DNA of 64,000 nucleotides from Clostridia bacterium (GCA_017461625.1 JAFTXJ010000009.1:186001-250000); one strand, 5' to 3'. Positions 41,918 to 51,221 are shown, numbered from the stretch's first letter. A program made the numbers and translations. The notes: generated by a model from the sequence alone, not told the origin.

Positions 41918-43306
41918 ATGAACTCCAACTGTGCTGTTATTCTCGCCGCTGGCGAAGGCACCCGAATGAAATCTTCAAAGCCCAAGGTTATGGCGGAGGT
42001 GCTTTTCAAACCAATGATAAACTGGGTTATTGATGCCGCAAAGAACGGCGGTGTTGATGACATCTGCGTTGTAACAGGTTACCGCAACGACCTTCTTGAA
42101 GCTCATCTTAACGGAGAATACAAAACCGTTCTTCAGTCAGAAAGATTAGGCACAGGCCACGCTGTTATGCAGGCAAAAGATTTTTTGCTTTCTCACAAAG
42201 ACGGCAATGTGCTTATCCTCAACGGTGACGCTCCTCTTATGGACAGCGACACAATCCATAATGCTCTTGACCACCACATTGAGCTTGACAACAGCGCAAC
42301 GGTTATCACAGCCAATGTTGCTAACCCATTCGGTTACGGCAGAATTGTAAGAAATGAAAAAAGGCTCATTGAAGCCATTGTGGAAGAAAAAGAAGCCACC
42401 GACGAGCAAAAAGAAATTACAGAGGTAAATTCTGGTGCATATTGGTTCAAGTGTTCCGATTTACTTAAAGCCCTTGATTCAATTATTAAAAACCACGAAG
42501 AGGGCAAAGAATATTACCTCACCGATGCTATCGAAATCATCATCAAGGCTCACAAGCGTGCTTCTGCTTTCAAGGCAAAGAGCAGTGATGTGGTGCTTGG
42601 TGCTAATGACAGAGCTCAGCTTTATGAGCTTAATGAAATTGCAAGGAAGGCTGTTCTTTTTGCAAAAATGAGAAGAGGTGTTTCTATCCCCTGCATTGAC
42701 GGAGTTATTATCGACCCCGATTGCAAAATCGGCACAGATACCGAAATTCTACCCGGCACAATTATCAAAAACGGAACAGTTATCGGCTCAGGTTGCGTTA
42801 TCGGCCCTAACAGCTATCTTGATAATGCAACAGTTGAAGATAATGTTGAGCTTAATAACACCCAGGTTTATTCCTCAACAGTTAAAAAAGGTGCTCACAT
42901 CGGTCCGTTTGTTCGCATTCGCCCCGACTGTGTTGTTGGTGAAGATGTTAAAATCGGCAACTTCGTTGAGCTTAAGAATGCAAATATCGGTGACAAAACA
43001 AGCATCGCTCACCTCACCTACCTTGGTGATGCTGATTTCGGCAAAAATGTTAATGTGGGTTGCGGCTGTGCAACAGTTAACTACAACGGCAAAGATAAAA
43101 ACCGCACCATTGTTGGTGACAATGCTTTTATCGGTTGCAGCACTTATCTTGTAGCCCCTGTTGAGGTTGGCGACAATGCCTACACCGCTGCAGGCTCTGT
43201 TATAACGGAAAACGTACCTGCGGATGCACTTGCACTTGCAAGATCACGTCAGGTAATCAAAAAAGACTGGGTTAAAAGCAAGAAGCCATACAAATGGCAG
43301 AAATAA
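41918..43306 (+). CDS. glmU: Bifunctional UDP-GlcNAc pyrophosphorylase/GlcN-1-P acetyltransferase
   Basis: A 462-residue GlmU making UDP-GlcNAc for the cell wall. The N-terminal uridyltransferase has LAAGEGTRMKSSKPKVM and later LNGDAPLM and NSGAYWF. The C-terminal left-handed beta helix has hexapeptide repeats (IIDPDCKIG, VIGSGCVIG, AHIGPFVRIRPD) and the acetyltransferase site ELKNANIG-HLTYLGDA-VNYNG. ATG 41918 follows TTTAGGAGG with 7-nt spacing; the TTG six bases earlier is not used. It heads a run with a lipoprotein gene (12 nt) and pth (8 nt). Confidence 0.97.
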   Translation: MNSNCAVILAAGEGTRMKSSKPKVMAEVLFKPMINWVIDAAKNGGVDDICVVTGYRNDLLEAHLNGEYKTVLQSERLGTGHAVMQAKDFLLSHKDGNVLILNGDAPLMDSDTIHNALDHHIELDNSATVITANVANPFGYGRIVRNEKRLIEAIVEEKEATDEQKEITEVNSGAYWFKCSDLLKALDSIIKNHEEGKEYYLTDAIEIIIKAHKRASAFKAKSSDVVLGANDRAQLYELNEIARKAVLFAKMRRGVSIPCIDGVIIDPDCKIGTDTEILPGTIIKNGTVIGSGCVIGPNSYLDNATVEDNVELNNTQVYSSTVKKGAHIGPFVRIRPDCVVGEDVKIGNFVELKNANIGDKTSIAHLTYLGDADFGKNVNVGCGCATVNYNGKDKNRTIVGDNAFIGCSTYLVAPVEVGDNAYTAAGSVITENVPADALALARSRQVIKKDWVKSKKPYKWQK

Positions 43307-43318
43307 GGAGATACAAAA

Positions 43319-44002
43319 ATGAACAAAAATACTTTAATTAAAATTTTCAGCGTAATTATGATTTTTGCTGTAATTCTTTCCACTGTTGGTTGCTCAATCG
43401 GCGGTGACTCAGGCACCAAAGACGGTGAAGCCGGTATACTTAACGTTGAAGACCTTGAGCCTGAAAACGGCACCGTAATTTATGAAGGCACCAAAATTAA
43501 CGAAGAAGGAAAGACAGAAAAAGTTACTCACGTTATTGATGTTGAGCACGCTGACACACCCTTTATCCAGGAAGGCAGCGTTATTAAAGACGATGCCGAC
43601 AAAGATGCTTTTATTAAGCAAGAAGGCAACAACGATTACGGCATGAGCGAAGATGAAGCAAAAGACGTTGTTGAAAATGCAGAAAACTGGAAATCATTTT
43701 ATGTTTATAAACTTGTTGAAAACAAAACAGATATGACCATGGTCTGCAAAAGTGTTTCAGCCAAGGGCGGTGACGGAATTTTTGTTCGTACAGCACTTGA
43801 TGCCGAATACGGTATCGGCCCCGGCAACTGCACAAGCATTGCAATTTACGCAACAGCCGACATGAGCAAATACAAAACTCAAGAAGAAGTTGACGCTGCT
43901 TTTGATGAGCTTAATATCAAGATTGAATACGCTCTCACGGATGACCAGTACGGCGAAATTGAAGATTGGAACAGCGTAACAACACAGGTTATTGAATTTT
44001 AA
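43319..44002 (+). CDS. Putative lipoprotein of unknown function
   Basis: A 227-residue lipoprotein with signal ILSTVGCS (lipid-anchored Cys near residue 23). The mature part is acidic, with EDLEPENGTVIYEGTKI and a C-terminal domain with FYVYKLVENKTDMTMV and NIKIEYALTDDQYGEI. No family is recognised. It lies between glmU and pth, separated by 12 and 8 nt, so it is translated from a housekeeping operon; GGAG-type site before the start. It may act in envelope growth, but that is only positional inference. Confidence 0.78.
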   Translation: MNKNTLIKIFSVIMIFAVILSTVGCSIGGDSGTKDGEAGILNVEDLEPENGTVIYEGTKINEEGKTEKVTHVIDVEHADTPFIQEGSVIKDDADKDAFIKQEGNNDYGMSEDEAKDVVENAENWKSFYVYKLVENKTDMTMVCKSVSAKGGDGIFVRTALDAEYGIGPGNCTSIAIYATADMSKYKTQEEVDAAFDELNIKIEYALTDDQYGEIEDWNSVTTQVIEF

Positions 44003-44010
44003 GGTGCAAG

Positions 44011-44613
44011 ATGTTTTTTAAAAAGAAAGAATTCAGTTCAACCTCAGCCCCCGAATTTTTAATTGTCGGTTTAGGTAATCCCGGAGAAAAATATGAATAC
44101 ACAAGGCATAATGTAGGATTCCTTACCCTTGACAGGCTGAGCGTTGAAGAAGATTTTAAAATTAACAAAATCAAACATAAATCGCTGTTGGGCGAGGTTA
44201 TGTTAGGCAATCACCGTTGCATTGTGATTAAGCCCCAGACCTTTATGAACAACAGCGGTGAAGCTGTGAGAGAGGTTTCGTCGTTTTATAAAATTCCGCC
44301 CGAAAAAATCATTGTAATTTTTGATGACATCTCTCTCCCCTGCGGAAAAATGAGAATCCGCAGAAAAGGCACTGACGGCGGTCACAACGGAATTAAGAGC
44401 ATCATTTATCATCTAAAAAGCAATGCTTTCCCGCGAATCAAGGTTGGTGTTGGAGCAAAGCCACACCCTGATTACGACTTAGCAGACTGGGTGCTTTCCA
44501 CATTTAAAAAAGATGAAATGGAAGAAATCAAAAAATCAACTGTCAACGCTTGCGAAGCATTGAGGCTGATTACAGACGGCAAAACAGACCTTGCGATGAA
44601 TAAATTTAATTAA
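44011..44613 (+). CDS. pth: Peptidyl-tRNA hydrolase
   Basis: A 200-residue Pth that recycles peptidyl-tRNA. VGLGNPGEKYEYTRHNVGF holds the catalytic His (H33). QTFMNNSGEAV, FDDISLPCGKMRIRRKG and GGHNGIKSI are all present. It has about 13 more residues before the core than E. coli Pth. AAGGTG lies upstream. It is the third gene of the glmU unit and ends at a bidirectional hairpin. Confidence 0.97.
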   Translation: MFFKKKEFSSTSAPEFLIVGLGNPGEKYEYTRHNVGFLTLDRLSVEEDFKINKIKHKSLLGEVMLGNHRCIVIKPQTFMNNSGEAVREVSSFYKIPPEKIIVIFDDISLPCGKMRIRRKGTDGGHNGIKSIIYHLKSNAFPRIKVGVGAKPHPDYDLADWVLSTFKKDEMEEIKKSTVNACEALRLITDGKTDLAMNKFN

Positions 44614-44615
44614 CA

Positions 44616-44638
44616 AAAGCCGCCTTATTGGCGGCTTT
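44616..44638. terminator. Bidirectional terminator
   Basis: AAAGCCGCC and GGCGGCTTT form a 9-bp stem with a 5-nt loop between the convergent pth and small-protein genes. Confidence 0.8.
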
Positions 44639-44646
44639 GTGTCGGT

Positions 44647-44835
44647 TTACATTTTGATACTTCCGATTGTGTCAACAATATTGCCGGCAGTTTTAATGGC
44701 TTTGTTTGCCATTTTGCGATATTTTCGTGTAGAATTGCCCGACATCATCATGCTGCCCAATGCAATTGTTGCTCCGCCTGCGAGCATACCTACACCGACT
44801 TTTTTCATCATATCTGCTGATTTTTTCTGCATCAT
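44647..44835 (-). CDS. Small protein with one hydrophobic helix
   Basis: A 62-residue protein starting MMQKKSADMMKKVGVGMLAGG, with a Gly/Met-rich hydrophobic helix (GVGMLAGGATIALGSMMM) and a basic C-terminal half. Small proteins of this sort are common in Clostridia, but I cannot name a family. GGAGG lies just upstream of two adjacent ATG codons. It is divergent from trmL. Confidence 0.7.
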   Translation of the reverse strand: MMQKKSADMMKKVGVGMLAGGATIALGSMMMSGNSTRKYRKMANKAIKTAGNIVDTIGSIKM

Positions 44836-44886
44836 TATCCCTCCAAAAGTTTTATCACTATTATTTTAACCTGAAAGGAGTTCTAT

Positions 44887-45387
44887 ATGCCGCAGTTAAA
44901 TATTGTTTTGGTTGAGCCTGAAATTCCGCAAAACACAGGCAACATTGCAAGAACTTGTGCCGCAACAGGTGCGAGACTTCACATAATTGAGCCGATGGGA
45001 TTTAAAATTGACGACAAAAAATTGAAGCGTGCCGGACTTGATTATTGGCATCTTCTTGATATTACATATTATAAAAATCTTCAGGATTTTTTTGACAAAA
45101 ATGACGGCAGTTATTTTTATTTTTCAACAAAGGCAAAGTACAGATATTCTGATGTGGAATATCCTGATAAGTCTTACTTATTTTTTGGCAAAGAAACAAA
45201 AGGACTTCCCGAAGATTTGCTTTATGAAAACCCTGAAAACTGTGTGAGAATCCCTATGATTAACGATTCGGCAGCAAGAAGTCTGAATCTTTCAAACTCA
45301 GTAGCAATTGCTGCTTATGAAGTGCTGAGGCAATGGGATTTTCCTGAATTGCTGTGCAAAGGTCAGTTAACTAAATATGAATGGTAA
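44887..45387 (+). CDS. trmL: tRNA (cytidine/uridine-34-2'-O)-methyltransferase
   Basis: A 166-residue SPOUT methyltransferase of the minimal TrmL type that methylates the wobble ribose of tRNA-Leu. NIVLVEPEIPQNTGNIARTCAATG is the first motif region, FFGKETKGLP the second, and IPMINDSAARSLNLSNSVAIAAYE the AdoMet knot motif. Length is normal. AAAGGAG precedes the start. Monocistronic. Confidence 0.95.
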   Translation: MPQLNIVLVEPEIPQNTGNIARTCAATGARLHIIEPMGFKIDDKKLKRAGLDYWHLLDITYYKNLQDFFDKNDGSYFYFSTKAKYRYSDVEYPDKSYLFFGKETKGLPEDLLYENPENCVRIPMINDSAARSLNLSNSVAIAAYEVLRQWDFPELLCKGQLTKYEW

Positions 45388-45416
45388 AAACCTGCCGATT
45401 GGCAGGTTTTTATTTC
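45387..45416. terminator. Bidirectional terminator
   Basis: AAAACCTGCC and GGCAGGTTTT form a 10-bp stem with GATT loop and a T-rich tail. It overlaps the last codons of the carD-like gene. Confidence 0.8.
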
Positions 45417-45910
45417 TCTATTGAATTGATTATAAACGGCAGGACTTCTTCTTTTTTGATATTCAGAACAGCGGCAAACTCATCATAGAGAAGATTTTCC
45501 GCATCTTTGAGCATCAATTCATCAACAAGATGAAGCTTTCTGCCCTGCTCTTTAAGCGACTCTTTGTGAATATGAATAGCCTTAATCACCTTAACAATTT
45601 CACGACAATCTCCGCTGAAAATAATCTTTTTATACTCTTCCTTGCGTTCCAAATCGTTTTCAATCCAAGGGGTATTGCTTTCAGGCATTGAAGCAATAAT
45701 CTCATTCACCTCATCAATTGTGAGAACTTTGCGGATTTTGGAAAGCATTTTTTCATTGTCTATGGGAATATAGAAGGTGTTATATCCCGAAGAAACAGGC
45801 TTCAAAATATAATACTGCATTTTGCCTGAACCAAAATCTTCCCAACGGATATCATCAACCACACAAACTCCGTTACCTGAATATTGAACTGTTTCACCAA
45901 TTTTAAGCAT
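45410..45910 (-). CDS. CarD-family transcription factor
   Basis: A 166-residue protein of the CarD/CdnL family. The N-terminal Tudor-like domain (MLKIGETVQYSGNGVCVVDDI, YYILKPVSSGYNTFYIPID) contacts the RNA polymerase beta lobe in this family. The C-terminal helical part (EYKKIIFSGDCREIVKVIKAIHIHKES) binds promoter DNA near the -10 region. The TTG 12 nt upstream overlaps the GGAGG site, so ATG 45910 is the start. Monocistronic. Confidence 0.88.
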   Translation of the reverse strand: MLKIGETVQYSGNGVCVVDDIRWEDFGSGKMQYYILKPVSSGYNTFYIPIDNEKMLSKIRKVLTIDEVNEIIASMPESNTPWIENDLERKEEYKKIIFSGDCREIVKVIKAIHIHKESLKEQGRKLHLVDELMLKDAENLLYDEFAAVLNIKKEEVLPFIINSIEK

Positions 45911-46059
45911 AATGCCCTCCAAAAATCAAAGGCGTGAGATAAACAATCGGAACTGTTTACACTCACGCTGTTTTAATAATTATATCAAATTTTCGCTTGT
46001 CTCGTAATAGGCATTTTTAACAAAAATCAAGTTTTATTAAATATAGTTTAAAAAGCATA

Positions 46060-46088
46060 TTGATAATATAAAAAAAAGGTGATAAAAT
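46060..46088 (+). promoter_or_regulatory. Promoter for phosphatase-hydrolase operon
   Basis: TTGATA and TAAAAT are 17 nt apart, about 33 nt upstream of the alkaline phosphatase start. Confidence 0.55.
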
Positions 46089-46120
46089 GTTTTTATTATA
46101 TATGTAGGAGGGTTCTTTTT

Positions 46121-47248
46121 ATGAACATATTAAGTCCGTTTATTGCCGCTATTGTGGCTCTTTCAACAATGTTTACAGCTGTTTTCAGCTATGCCAAACC
46201 TGTTGATACAGAAGATTACAAGGTTTATGACAATGTAATTCTTATGATTGGCGACGGTATGGGTGAAAATCACCTTTCTGCCGCAAAGGATAAGCTCGGC
46301 ATTGATCTTGCCATGGAAACAGTTGAAGTAAGAGGTCAGTCAATGACTGACAACTACTGGGGTTCAACCACAGACAGTGCTGCAGGAGGTACAGCCCTTG
46401 CAACAGGTATCAGAACAAACAACGGCCATGTTGGCGTAAGTGTTTTTGACCCCAACGCAAGCATTATCGAGCCAATGAATCTTTGCGAACTTGCAAAATC
46501 TATGGGCAAATCTGCAGGTGTTGTTACAACAGATGCAACATCAGGTGCAACCCCGGCTTCTTTCTCAGCCCATGCTCAGGACAGAGATTTTGCTGAAGAA
46601 ATCAGCAACGACCAGCTCACCTCTGACCTTGATCTCATCTGGGGTGCGGCAGAAGGCTATGTTACAAGAGAAGCCGCTGCTGCTAACGGCTTTGCTTACC
46701 TTGACGATGTTGCTGACATTGAAGCTCTTCCCGCAGGCACACGTTCTTTCGGTCAGTTCAGTTGGGATGACTTTGCAAATGTAACTAACCCCGACAAAAC
46801 TCCCACTATTGAAAAAATGACAAAAGAAGCTATCGACATTCTTGATGACAATGATGAAGGCTTCTTCCTTATGGTTGAGGGTGCTCATATTGACAAATTC
46901 TCACACGGTCAGGACATTGACAATGCTGTTAAGCAGTTAGCAGAATTTGATAAAGCTATTGCCTATGCACTTGATTACGCAGAAAAAGACGGCAGCACAT
47001 TGGTTGTTATCACTGCTGACCACGAAACAGGCTCAGTCACATACTCTTCAGAAAAAGGCGGTTACTACTGCACAACAGGCAGCCACTCAGACACAAATGT
47101 ACCTCTCCTTGTTTCTGACGCAGATTCAGGTTTCAACAACAACGAAGCTATCAAAAACAAGAGAGTTGCTGCTCAGCTTGCTCTTTGCTTGGGTGCCGAA
47201 GAAGGTACTTTCCCTGCTTGCACTCCAGTTTTAGGAAAAAAAGACTGA
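46121..47248 (+). CDS. Exported alkaline phosphatase (PhoA family)
   Basis: A 375-residue exported alkaline phosphatase. The signal peptide ends near FSYAKP (residue 25). LMIGDGMGENH holds metal-binding D45, TTDSAAGGTA holds the phosphoserine nucleophile S86, and VEGAHIDKFSH, ITADHETGSV and GSHSDTNVPL give the other metal ligands. It lacks the C-terminal insertions of larger enzymes. ATG 46121 follows TAGGAGGG; the frame runs upstream into the promoter. It is 17 nt upstream of LCAT-like paralog C, so phosphate release from, and deacylation of, the same extracellular phospholipid is a plausible joint role. Confidence 0.93.
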   Translation: MNILSPFIAAIVALSTMFTAVFSYAKPVDTEDYKVYDNVILMIGDGMGENHLSAAKDKLGIDLAMETVEVRGQSMTDNYWGSTTDSAAGGTALATGIRTNNGHVGVSVFDPNASIIEPMNLCELAKSMGKSAGVVTTDATSGATPASFSAHAQDRDFAEEISNDQLTSDLDLIWGAAEGYVTREAAAANGFAYLDDVADIEALPAGTRSFGQFSWDDFANVTNPDKTPTIEKMTKEAIDILDDNDEGFFLMVEGAHIDKFSHGQDIDNAVKQLAEFDKAIAYALDYAEKDGSTLVVITADHETGSVTYSSEKGGYYCTTGSHSDTNVPLLVSDADSGFNNNEAIKNKRVAAQLALCLGAEEGTFPACTPVLGKKD

Positions 47249-47265
47249 TTTTTCAGGAGTAAACG

Positions 47266-49173
47266 ATGAAAAAACTTTTGTCGATTTTATTAAGTATTGT
47301 GATTGCTTTTGGCTCAATGTCAGCCATGGCAATCACAAAAGATGACTGTAATGACTACCCTGTTATAATAGTTCCGGGCTATGGCTCAACAACATTTTAT
47401 ATGCTTGATGAAAACGGAGAAAAATATAACGTATGGAAGCCTACCGGTGATCAGGTGCTTGACGTTATAAAAGAAAATCTGTTCTCAGTGGGCAAAGGCA
47501 TTGCTGATTTAACTACCGGTGATATTCAGGCACTTGCAGATATGGTAGGCGAGGTTTTTGTAAGCCAGCTTGACACAATCGCCTGCAACGATGACGGAAG
47601 CAGTAAACACAAGCTTTATAAATACCACTTCAGTGCTGCTGATACGCAGGATTCTTATCTTATTGAAAACGACCCTGCCAACAGAATGGAAGGTGAAATC
47701 TGCGACTATCTTGCAGAATATATCGGTCACGAAAACATCTTTGCTTTTATGTGTGATTTTAGAATGGGTAGTGTTTACTGTGCAGAAGAACTTGACACCT
47801 ACATTCAGGATGTTAAGAAATTCACCGGCAAAGATAAGGTAAATATTTTTGCAGTGAGCCACGGTGGTCAGGTTGCAGGAACATATCTTTCAATCTACGG
47901 AACTAAAGGTGACGTTGAAAACGCAGTGCTTACAATCCCTGCACTTGGCGGTGCATTACTTGCTTATGACATTATGTCACAAAATGTTAAGTTTGATGAA
48001 GAATTGCTTCTTCGCTTTGTTCAGTGTGGTATGATGCTTGAAGAAGACCTGAATTGGCTCCTTCAATTGGATGCGCTCGGTTTTCTCGATACCCTTATCA
48101 ATTCACTTATCCCATATATTGCAGAAGTTGCTTTTAATTGGGGAAGCTTGTGGGATTTTATTCCCACCGAATACTATGAAAGCCTGAAAACCGAGTTGCT
48201 TGACGAAACAGCAAATGCAGAAATCATCAAAAAAAGTGACTATATGCACTACGAGATTATGCCGAACTTTGCTGAAAACTTCAAAAAAGCTCAGAATGCA
48301 GGGGTTAACATCTCAATTCTTGCAGGTTACGGAGTTCCCAGTATTGTTGGCTCTCAGGAAAATTCAGATGCAATCATTTCAACTAAGGCCTCAACAGGTG
48401 CAAAAGTTGCCCCCTTTGGGGAAAGATTTGCAGACGGTTATACTCAGCAAGTTGACACAGGTATTTATCAGGTTTCACCGGGTATGGAAATTGATGCATC
48501 ATGCGGATATCTCCCCTTCAATACATGGTACATTGAAGGTTATTTCCACGGAATGACATTTAAAGACGTATACTCTCAAGAGCTTACATACAAGCTTTTA
48601 CTCACAGATGATATCAAAGATGTTACAACCGATGCAAATTATCCTCAGTTTCACGCAACCACCAACCCTTATGAACCTGCTTTTGCAAAGTTCAACAACA
48701 GTGTTGAGGGTTATGTAAGCAATGGTGATACAAGCCTTGTTGTTACCAACTATTCAACAAAAAGCAACATGACAATTCTTGCAATCAAGAATAATCTCGG
48801 GCTTGAATTTGACAACCTTGCTTTCACAAAGCTTGCTCCCGGTGAAAGTATTGAAATCAGCTTTACAGGTGAAATACCTCAGGCTTCAGCTATAAAAAGA
48901 GAAATTTATCTGAGCTACGTGCTTAATGATAACATCACTCCTGTCGGTGAAAGAAATCTTTCTTTCACTGTTATGAATGGTGACAAAGCTGAATACGACA
49001 GCGAAAATCCCTATTCACCGCTTAACGCAAAAACAGATTTTGAAAGCCTGATTGGTGACACTGTTGGCGGTATTCTTGATGACATTGGTATTAAACCGTT
49101 TTTATCAATCATAATTAATATATTTTCATCCTGGATTTTGGCTGTTTCAGCTGAATTAGGAATCAGTATTTAG
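47266..49173 (+). CDS. Exported LCAT-like alpha/beta hydrolase, paralog C
   Basis: A 635-residue exported protein. Signal peptide residues 1-22. PVIIVPGYGS is the oxyanion strand, FMCDFRM resembles the YDWR motif of lecithin:cholesterol acyltransferase-like enzymes, and AVSHGGQ (S198) is the nucleophile elbow with Ala in place of the first Gly. LWDFIPTEYYE is the WxxP block, and D368 (NSDAI) and H428 (TWYIEGYFH) complete a likely triad. Residues about 470-590 form an added beta-rich domain, and a C-terminal hydrophobic helix (about 605-630) may anchor it to the membrane. Paralogs A, B and D lack this tail. GGAGT precedes the start. Confidence 0.82.
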   Translation: MKKLLSILLSIVIAFGSMSAMAITKDDCNDYPVIIVPGYGSTTFYMLDENGEKYNVWKPTGDQVLDVIKENLFSVGKGIADLTTGDIQALADMVGEVFVSQLDTIACNDDGSSKHKLYKYHFSAADTQDSYLIENDPANRMEGEICDYLAEYIGHENIFAFMCDFRMGSVYCAEELDTYIQDVKKFTGKDKVNIFAVSHGGQVAGTYLSIYGTKGDVENAVLTIPALGGALLAYDIMSQNVKFDEELLLRFVQCGMMLEEDLNWLLQLDALGFLDTLINSLIPYIAEVAFNWGSLWDFIPTEYYESLKTELLDETANAEIIKKSDYMHYEIMPNFAENFKKAQNAGVNISILAGYGVPSIVGSQENSDAIISTKASTGAKVAPFGERFADGYTQQVDTGIYQVSPGMEIDASCGYLPFNTWYIEGYFHGMTFKDVYSQELTYKLLLTDDIKDVTTDANYPQFHATTNPYEPAFAKFNNSVEGYVSNGDTSLVVTNYSTKSNMTILAIKNNLGLEFDNLAFTKLAPGESIEISFTGEIPQASAIKREIYLSYVLNDNITPVGERNLSFTVMNGDKAEYDSENPYSPLNAKTDFESLIGDTVGGILDDIGIKPFLSIIINIFSSWILAVSAELGISI

Positions 49174-49187
49174 AAAGGTGGTGCATT

Positions 49188-49652
49188 ATGGGATTTTGGG
49201 CATTTACTTTAGTCACAAATTTAATAGTCCCCGTTTTGATTTTGCTTTTTGGTATTAATTATTGTAAAAACGGTGCACCTAAAAACATTGAAGGGCACAG
49301 CGGTTTCCGTTCACGCCGAGCAACCAAAAGCTGGGATGCATGGGTATTCACTCATAAGCTTGCAGGCAAAATATGGCGTATAATGGGTCTTGTTATGATT
49401 CCAGTTACCGTTGTGCTTATGCTTTTTACAATTAAGCTTTCTATTGAAGCTGTCAATATTTACGGTGCATTGGTGTTCTTGCTTCAGGGTATTGCTTTTG
49501 CAGTGTCTGTGATTTATGTTGAAAATCAGATTAAAAAGAACTTCAATGATTACGGTGTAAGAAACCTTGATTCTATTGAAAAAGAAATTGAAGCTGACAA
49601 CAAAAAAGCTGAAAAAGAATTGAAGAAAAAGCAAAAATCAAAGAAGAAATAA
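49188..49652 (+). CDS. SdpI-like membrane protein
   Basis: A 154-residue protein with one N-terminal helix and two further helices (GLVMIPVTVVLMLFTI; LVFLLQGIAFAVSVIYV). The segment HSGFRSRRATKSWDAWVFTHKLAGKIW matches the conserved GYRTxxSxxNxxxWxxAxxxxGK motif of SdpI-type proteins, known from the Bacillus immunity protein against the SdpC killing factor. The tail is a Lys-rich coiled helix. It is 14 nt downstream of LCAT-like paralog C and probably in its operon. No SdpC-like toxin is encoded nearby, so immunity is not claimed. Confidence 0.75.
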   Translation: MGFWAFTLVTNLIVPVLILLFGINYCKNGAPKNIEGHSGFRSRRATKSWDAWVFTHKLAGKIWRIMGLVMIPVTVVLMLFTIKLSIEAVNIYGALVFLLQGIAFAVSVIYVENQIKKNFNDYGVRNLDSIEKEIEADNKKAEKELKKKQKSKKK

Positions 49653-49668
49653 TAGCAAACATAAAAAC

Positions 49669-49703
49669 GCCCTCGACAGAGCAATCTGCCGAGGGCAATT
49701 TTA
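49669..49703. terminator. Bidirectional terminator
   Basis: GCCCTCG-A-CAGA pairs with TCTG-C-CGAGGGC, flanked by A-rich and T-rich sequence between convergent genes. Confidence 0.75.
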
Positions 49704-50180
49704 TGTGTTAAGATATTTGTTTATTGCTGTATATTCACGAAGATACATTCCAAGTTCATCAGCTCTCCCTTTGAAAATAGCAAGAGCTTCATCAATGGTT
49801 TTCCACTCCGGAGTCATATTGATATTTACCTCGTGCTGAGTCAGGTGACGCTCACCGTGGCTTTGGACCTCACAAGCGAAAATATGACTTTCGTGAAGAG
49901 TGTCTTCGTCATACTCTCTCACTTCGATTATATGCTCCGTTGCTTTAACGATGTAGCCAGTTTCTTCCTCAACCTCACGCTCACAGCACTCGCTGAGTGT
50001 TTCACCATCTTCAAGACCGCCACCGGGCAAAACATATTTGCCCTGCATAACCTCATGAGAAAGAAGAATTTTATTGCCGTCAACAAGTATTCCTCTGCAG
50101 GCAACCCTTCGCTTTGAAATGTTACCTGTATACACATCGTGATAAATATGGACAATCTCGTCTATGGTTTCTACCTTCAT
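49701..50180 (-). CDS. NUDIX hydrolase
   Basis: A 159-residue NUDIX hydrolase with an intact box: GGLEDGETLSECCEREVEEETGY fits Gx5Ex7REUxEExGU. ACRGILVDGNKILLSHE is the preceding beta strand pair. The substrate (a nucleoside diphosphate derivative) is not predictable. It lies 3 nt after iolG as the last gene of the inositol operon, which is an odd place for it, and may be there only for transcription. Confidence 0.88.
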   Translation of the reverse strand: MKVETIDEIVHIYHDVYTGNISKRRVACRGILVDGNKILLSHEVMQGKYVLPGGGLEDGETLSECCEREVEEETGYIVKATEHIIEVREYDEDTLHESHIFACEVQSHGERHLTQHEVNINMTPEWKTIDEALAIFKGRADELGMYLREYTAINKYLNT

Positions 50181-50183
50181 AGA

Positions 50184-51209
50184 TTAAAGACCGTATTCAG
50201 CTGCAACATCTGCAACCTTAACAGGAGCACCTGTTACAAGTGATTTCTTTGCAGCAAGACCGATAAGAACAGGCTGAAGTCCGCAGTCGATACCAACATT
50301 AACTTCTTTATCATTAACTACGCAATCAATAAACTCAGAGATTTCAGCAACATAAGCCTGCATATATCTCTGCAAGAAGAAGTAAAGAGGTTTCTCTGCG
50401 TGAACACCTGTTGAATCTGAAATAACTGCAGTTGATTCGCTGTCGTTAGAAACAGCAACCTGACCTTTTCTGCCGAAGGCTTCAACTCGCTGGTCATAAC
50501 CATAGCTTGCTTCACGGCTGTTGTCAATAACAGCAATGGCGCCGTTTGTGAGCTTCATTGAAATAACGGCAGTGTCAATATCGCCTGCTTCACCGATTGC
50601 AGGGTCAACTCTTACTGCACCGTAAGCGAACACTTCTTCAACCTCTGCGCCTGACATAAAGCGAACCATATCAAAATCGTGAATTGTCATATCAAGGAAA
50701 ATACCGCCTGAAACCTTAACATATTCAACGGGTGGTGCACCGGGGTCGCGTGAGCAGATTTTGAGAATGTCCATATCACCAATCTGACCGTCAGCAACAG
50801 CCTTACGAGCAGCAGCAAAGTTATGGTCAAAGCGACGGTTGAAGCCAACCTGATACTTAACATTGCTGTTTGCAAGAGCTTCTTTAACCTCGAGAATTTT
50901 GTTAACATCGTGGTCAATAGGCTTTTCACAGAAAATGTGCTTGCCTGCCTTGATTGCCTCAAGTGAAATCAAAGAATGAGTGTCGGTTGATGAGCAGATA
51001 AGAACTGCATCGATTTCAGGGTCATTGAGAATATCGTGATAATCTTTTGAAAATTCATTGATACCAAGACCTTTTGCCCATTCGATTGTTTCATCATTGA
51101 GATAAGGGTCTGCAACTGATTTAACTGTTGCACTCTTAACATAATTCATAATTGATTCGCAGTGAACCTTGCCGATTCTGCCTGCGCCGATAATACCAAC
51201 TTTTAACAT
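50184..51209 (-). CDS. iolG: Inositol 2-dehydrogenase
   Basis: A 341-residue NAD-dependent myo-inositol dehydrogenase, the first step of inositol breakdown (to scyllo-inosose). GIIGAGRIGKVHCE is the Rossmann loop, FCEKPIDHD holds the catalytic EKP lysine, and GGIFLDMTIHDFDMVRF holds the catalytic Asp and His region of the family. Gene context (iolE, iolD, iolB, iolC) makes the assignment firm. It follows iolE by 12 nt. Confidence 0.95.
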   Translation of the reverse strand: MLKVGIIGAGRIGKVHCESIMNYVKSATVKSVADPYLNDETIEWAKGLGINEFSKDYHDILNDPEIDAVLICSSTDTHSLISLEAIKAGKHIFCEKPIDHDVNKILEVKEALANSNVKYQVGFNRRFDHNFAAARKAVADGQIGDMDILKICSRDPGAPPVEYVKVSGGIFLDMTIHDFDMVRFMSGAEVEEVFAYGAVRVDPAIGEAGDIDTAVISMKLTNGAIAVIDNSREASYGYDQRVEAFGRKGQVAVSNDSESTAVISDSTGVHAEKPLYFFLQRYMQAYVAEISEFIDCVVNDKEVNVGIDCGLQPVLIGLAAKKSLVTGAPVKVADVAAEYGL

Positions 51210-51221
51210 ATATACCTCTCC

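Noticed and set aside
49188..49652. SdpI-like protein as immunity part of a toxin system
   Set aside because: No SdpC-like or other small toxin gene lies nearby. The neighbours are an exported hydrolase and a phosphatase.
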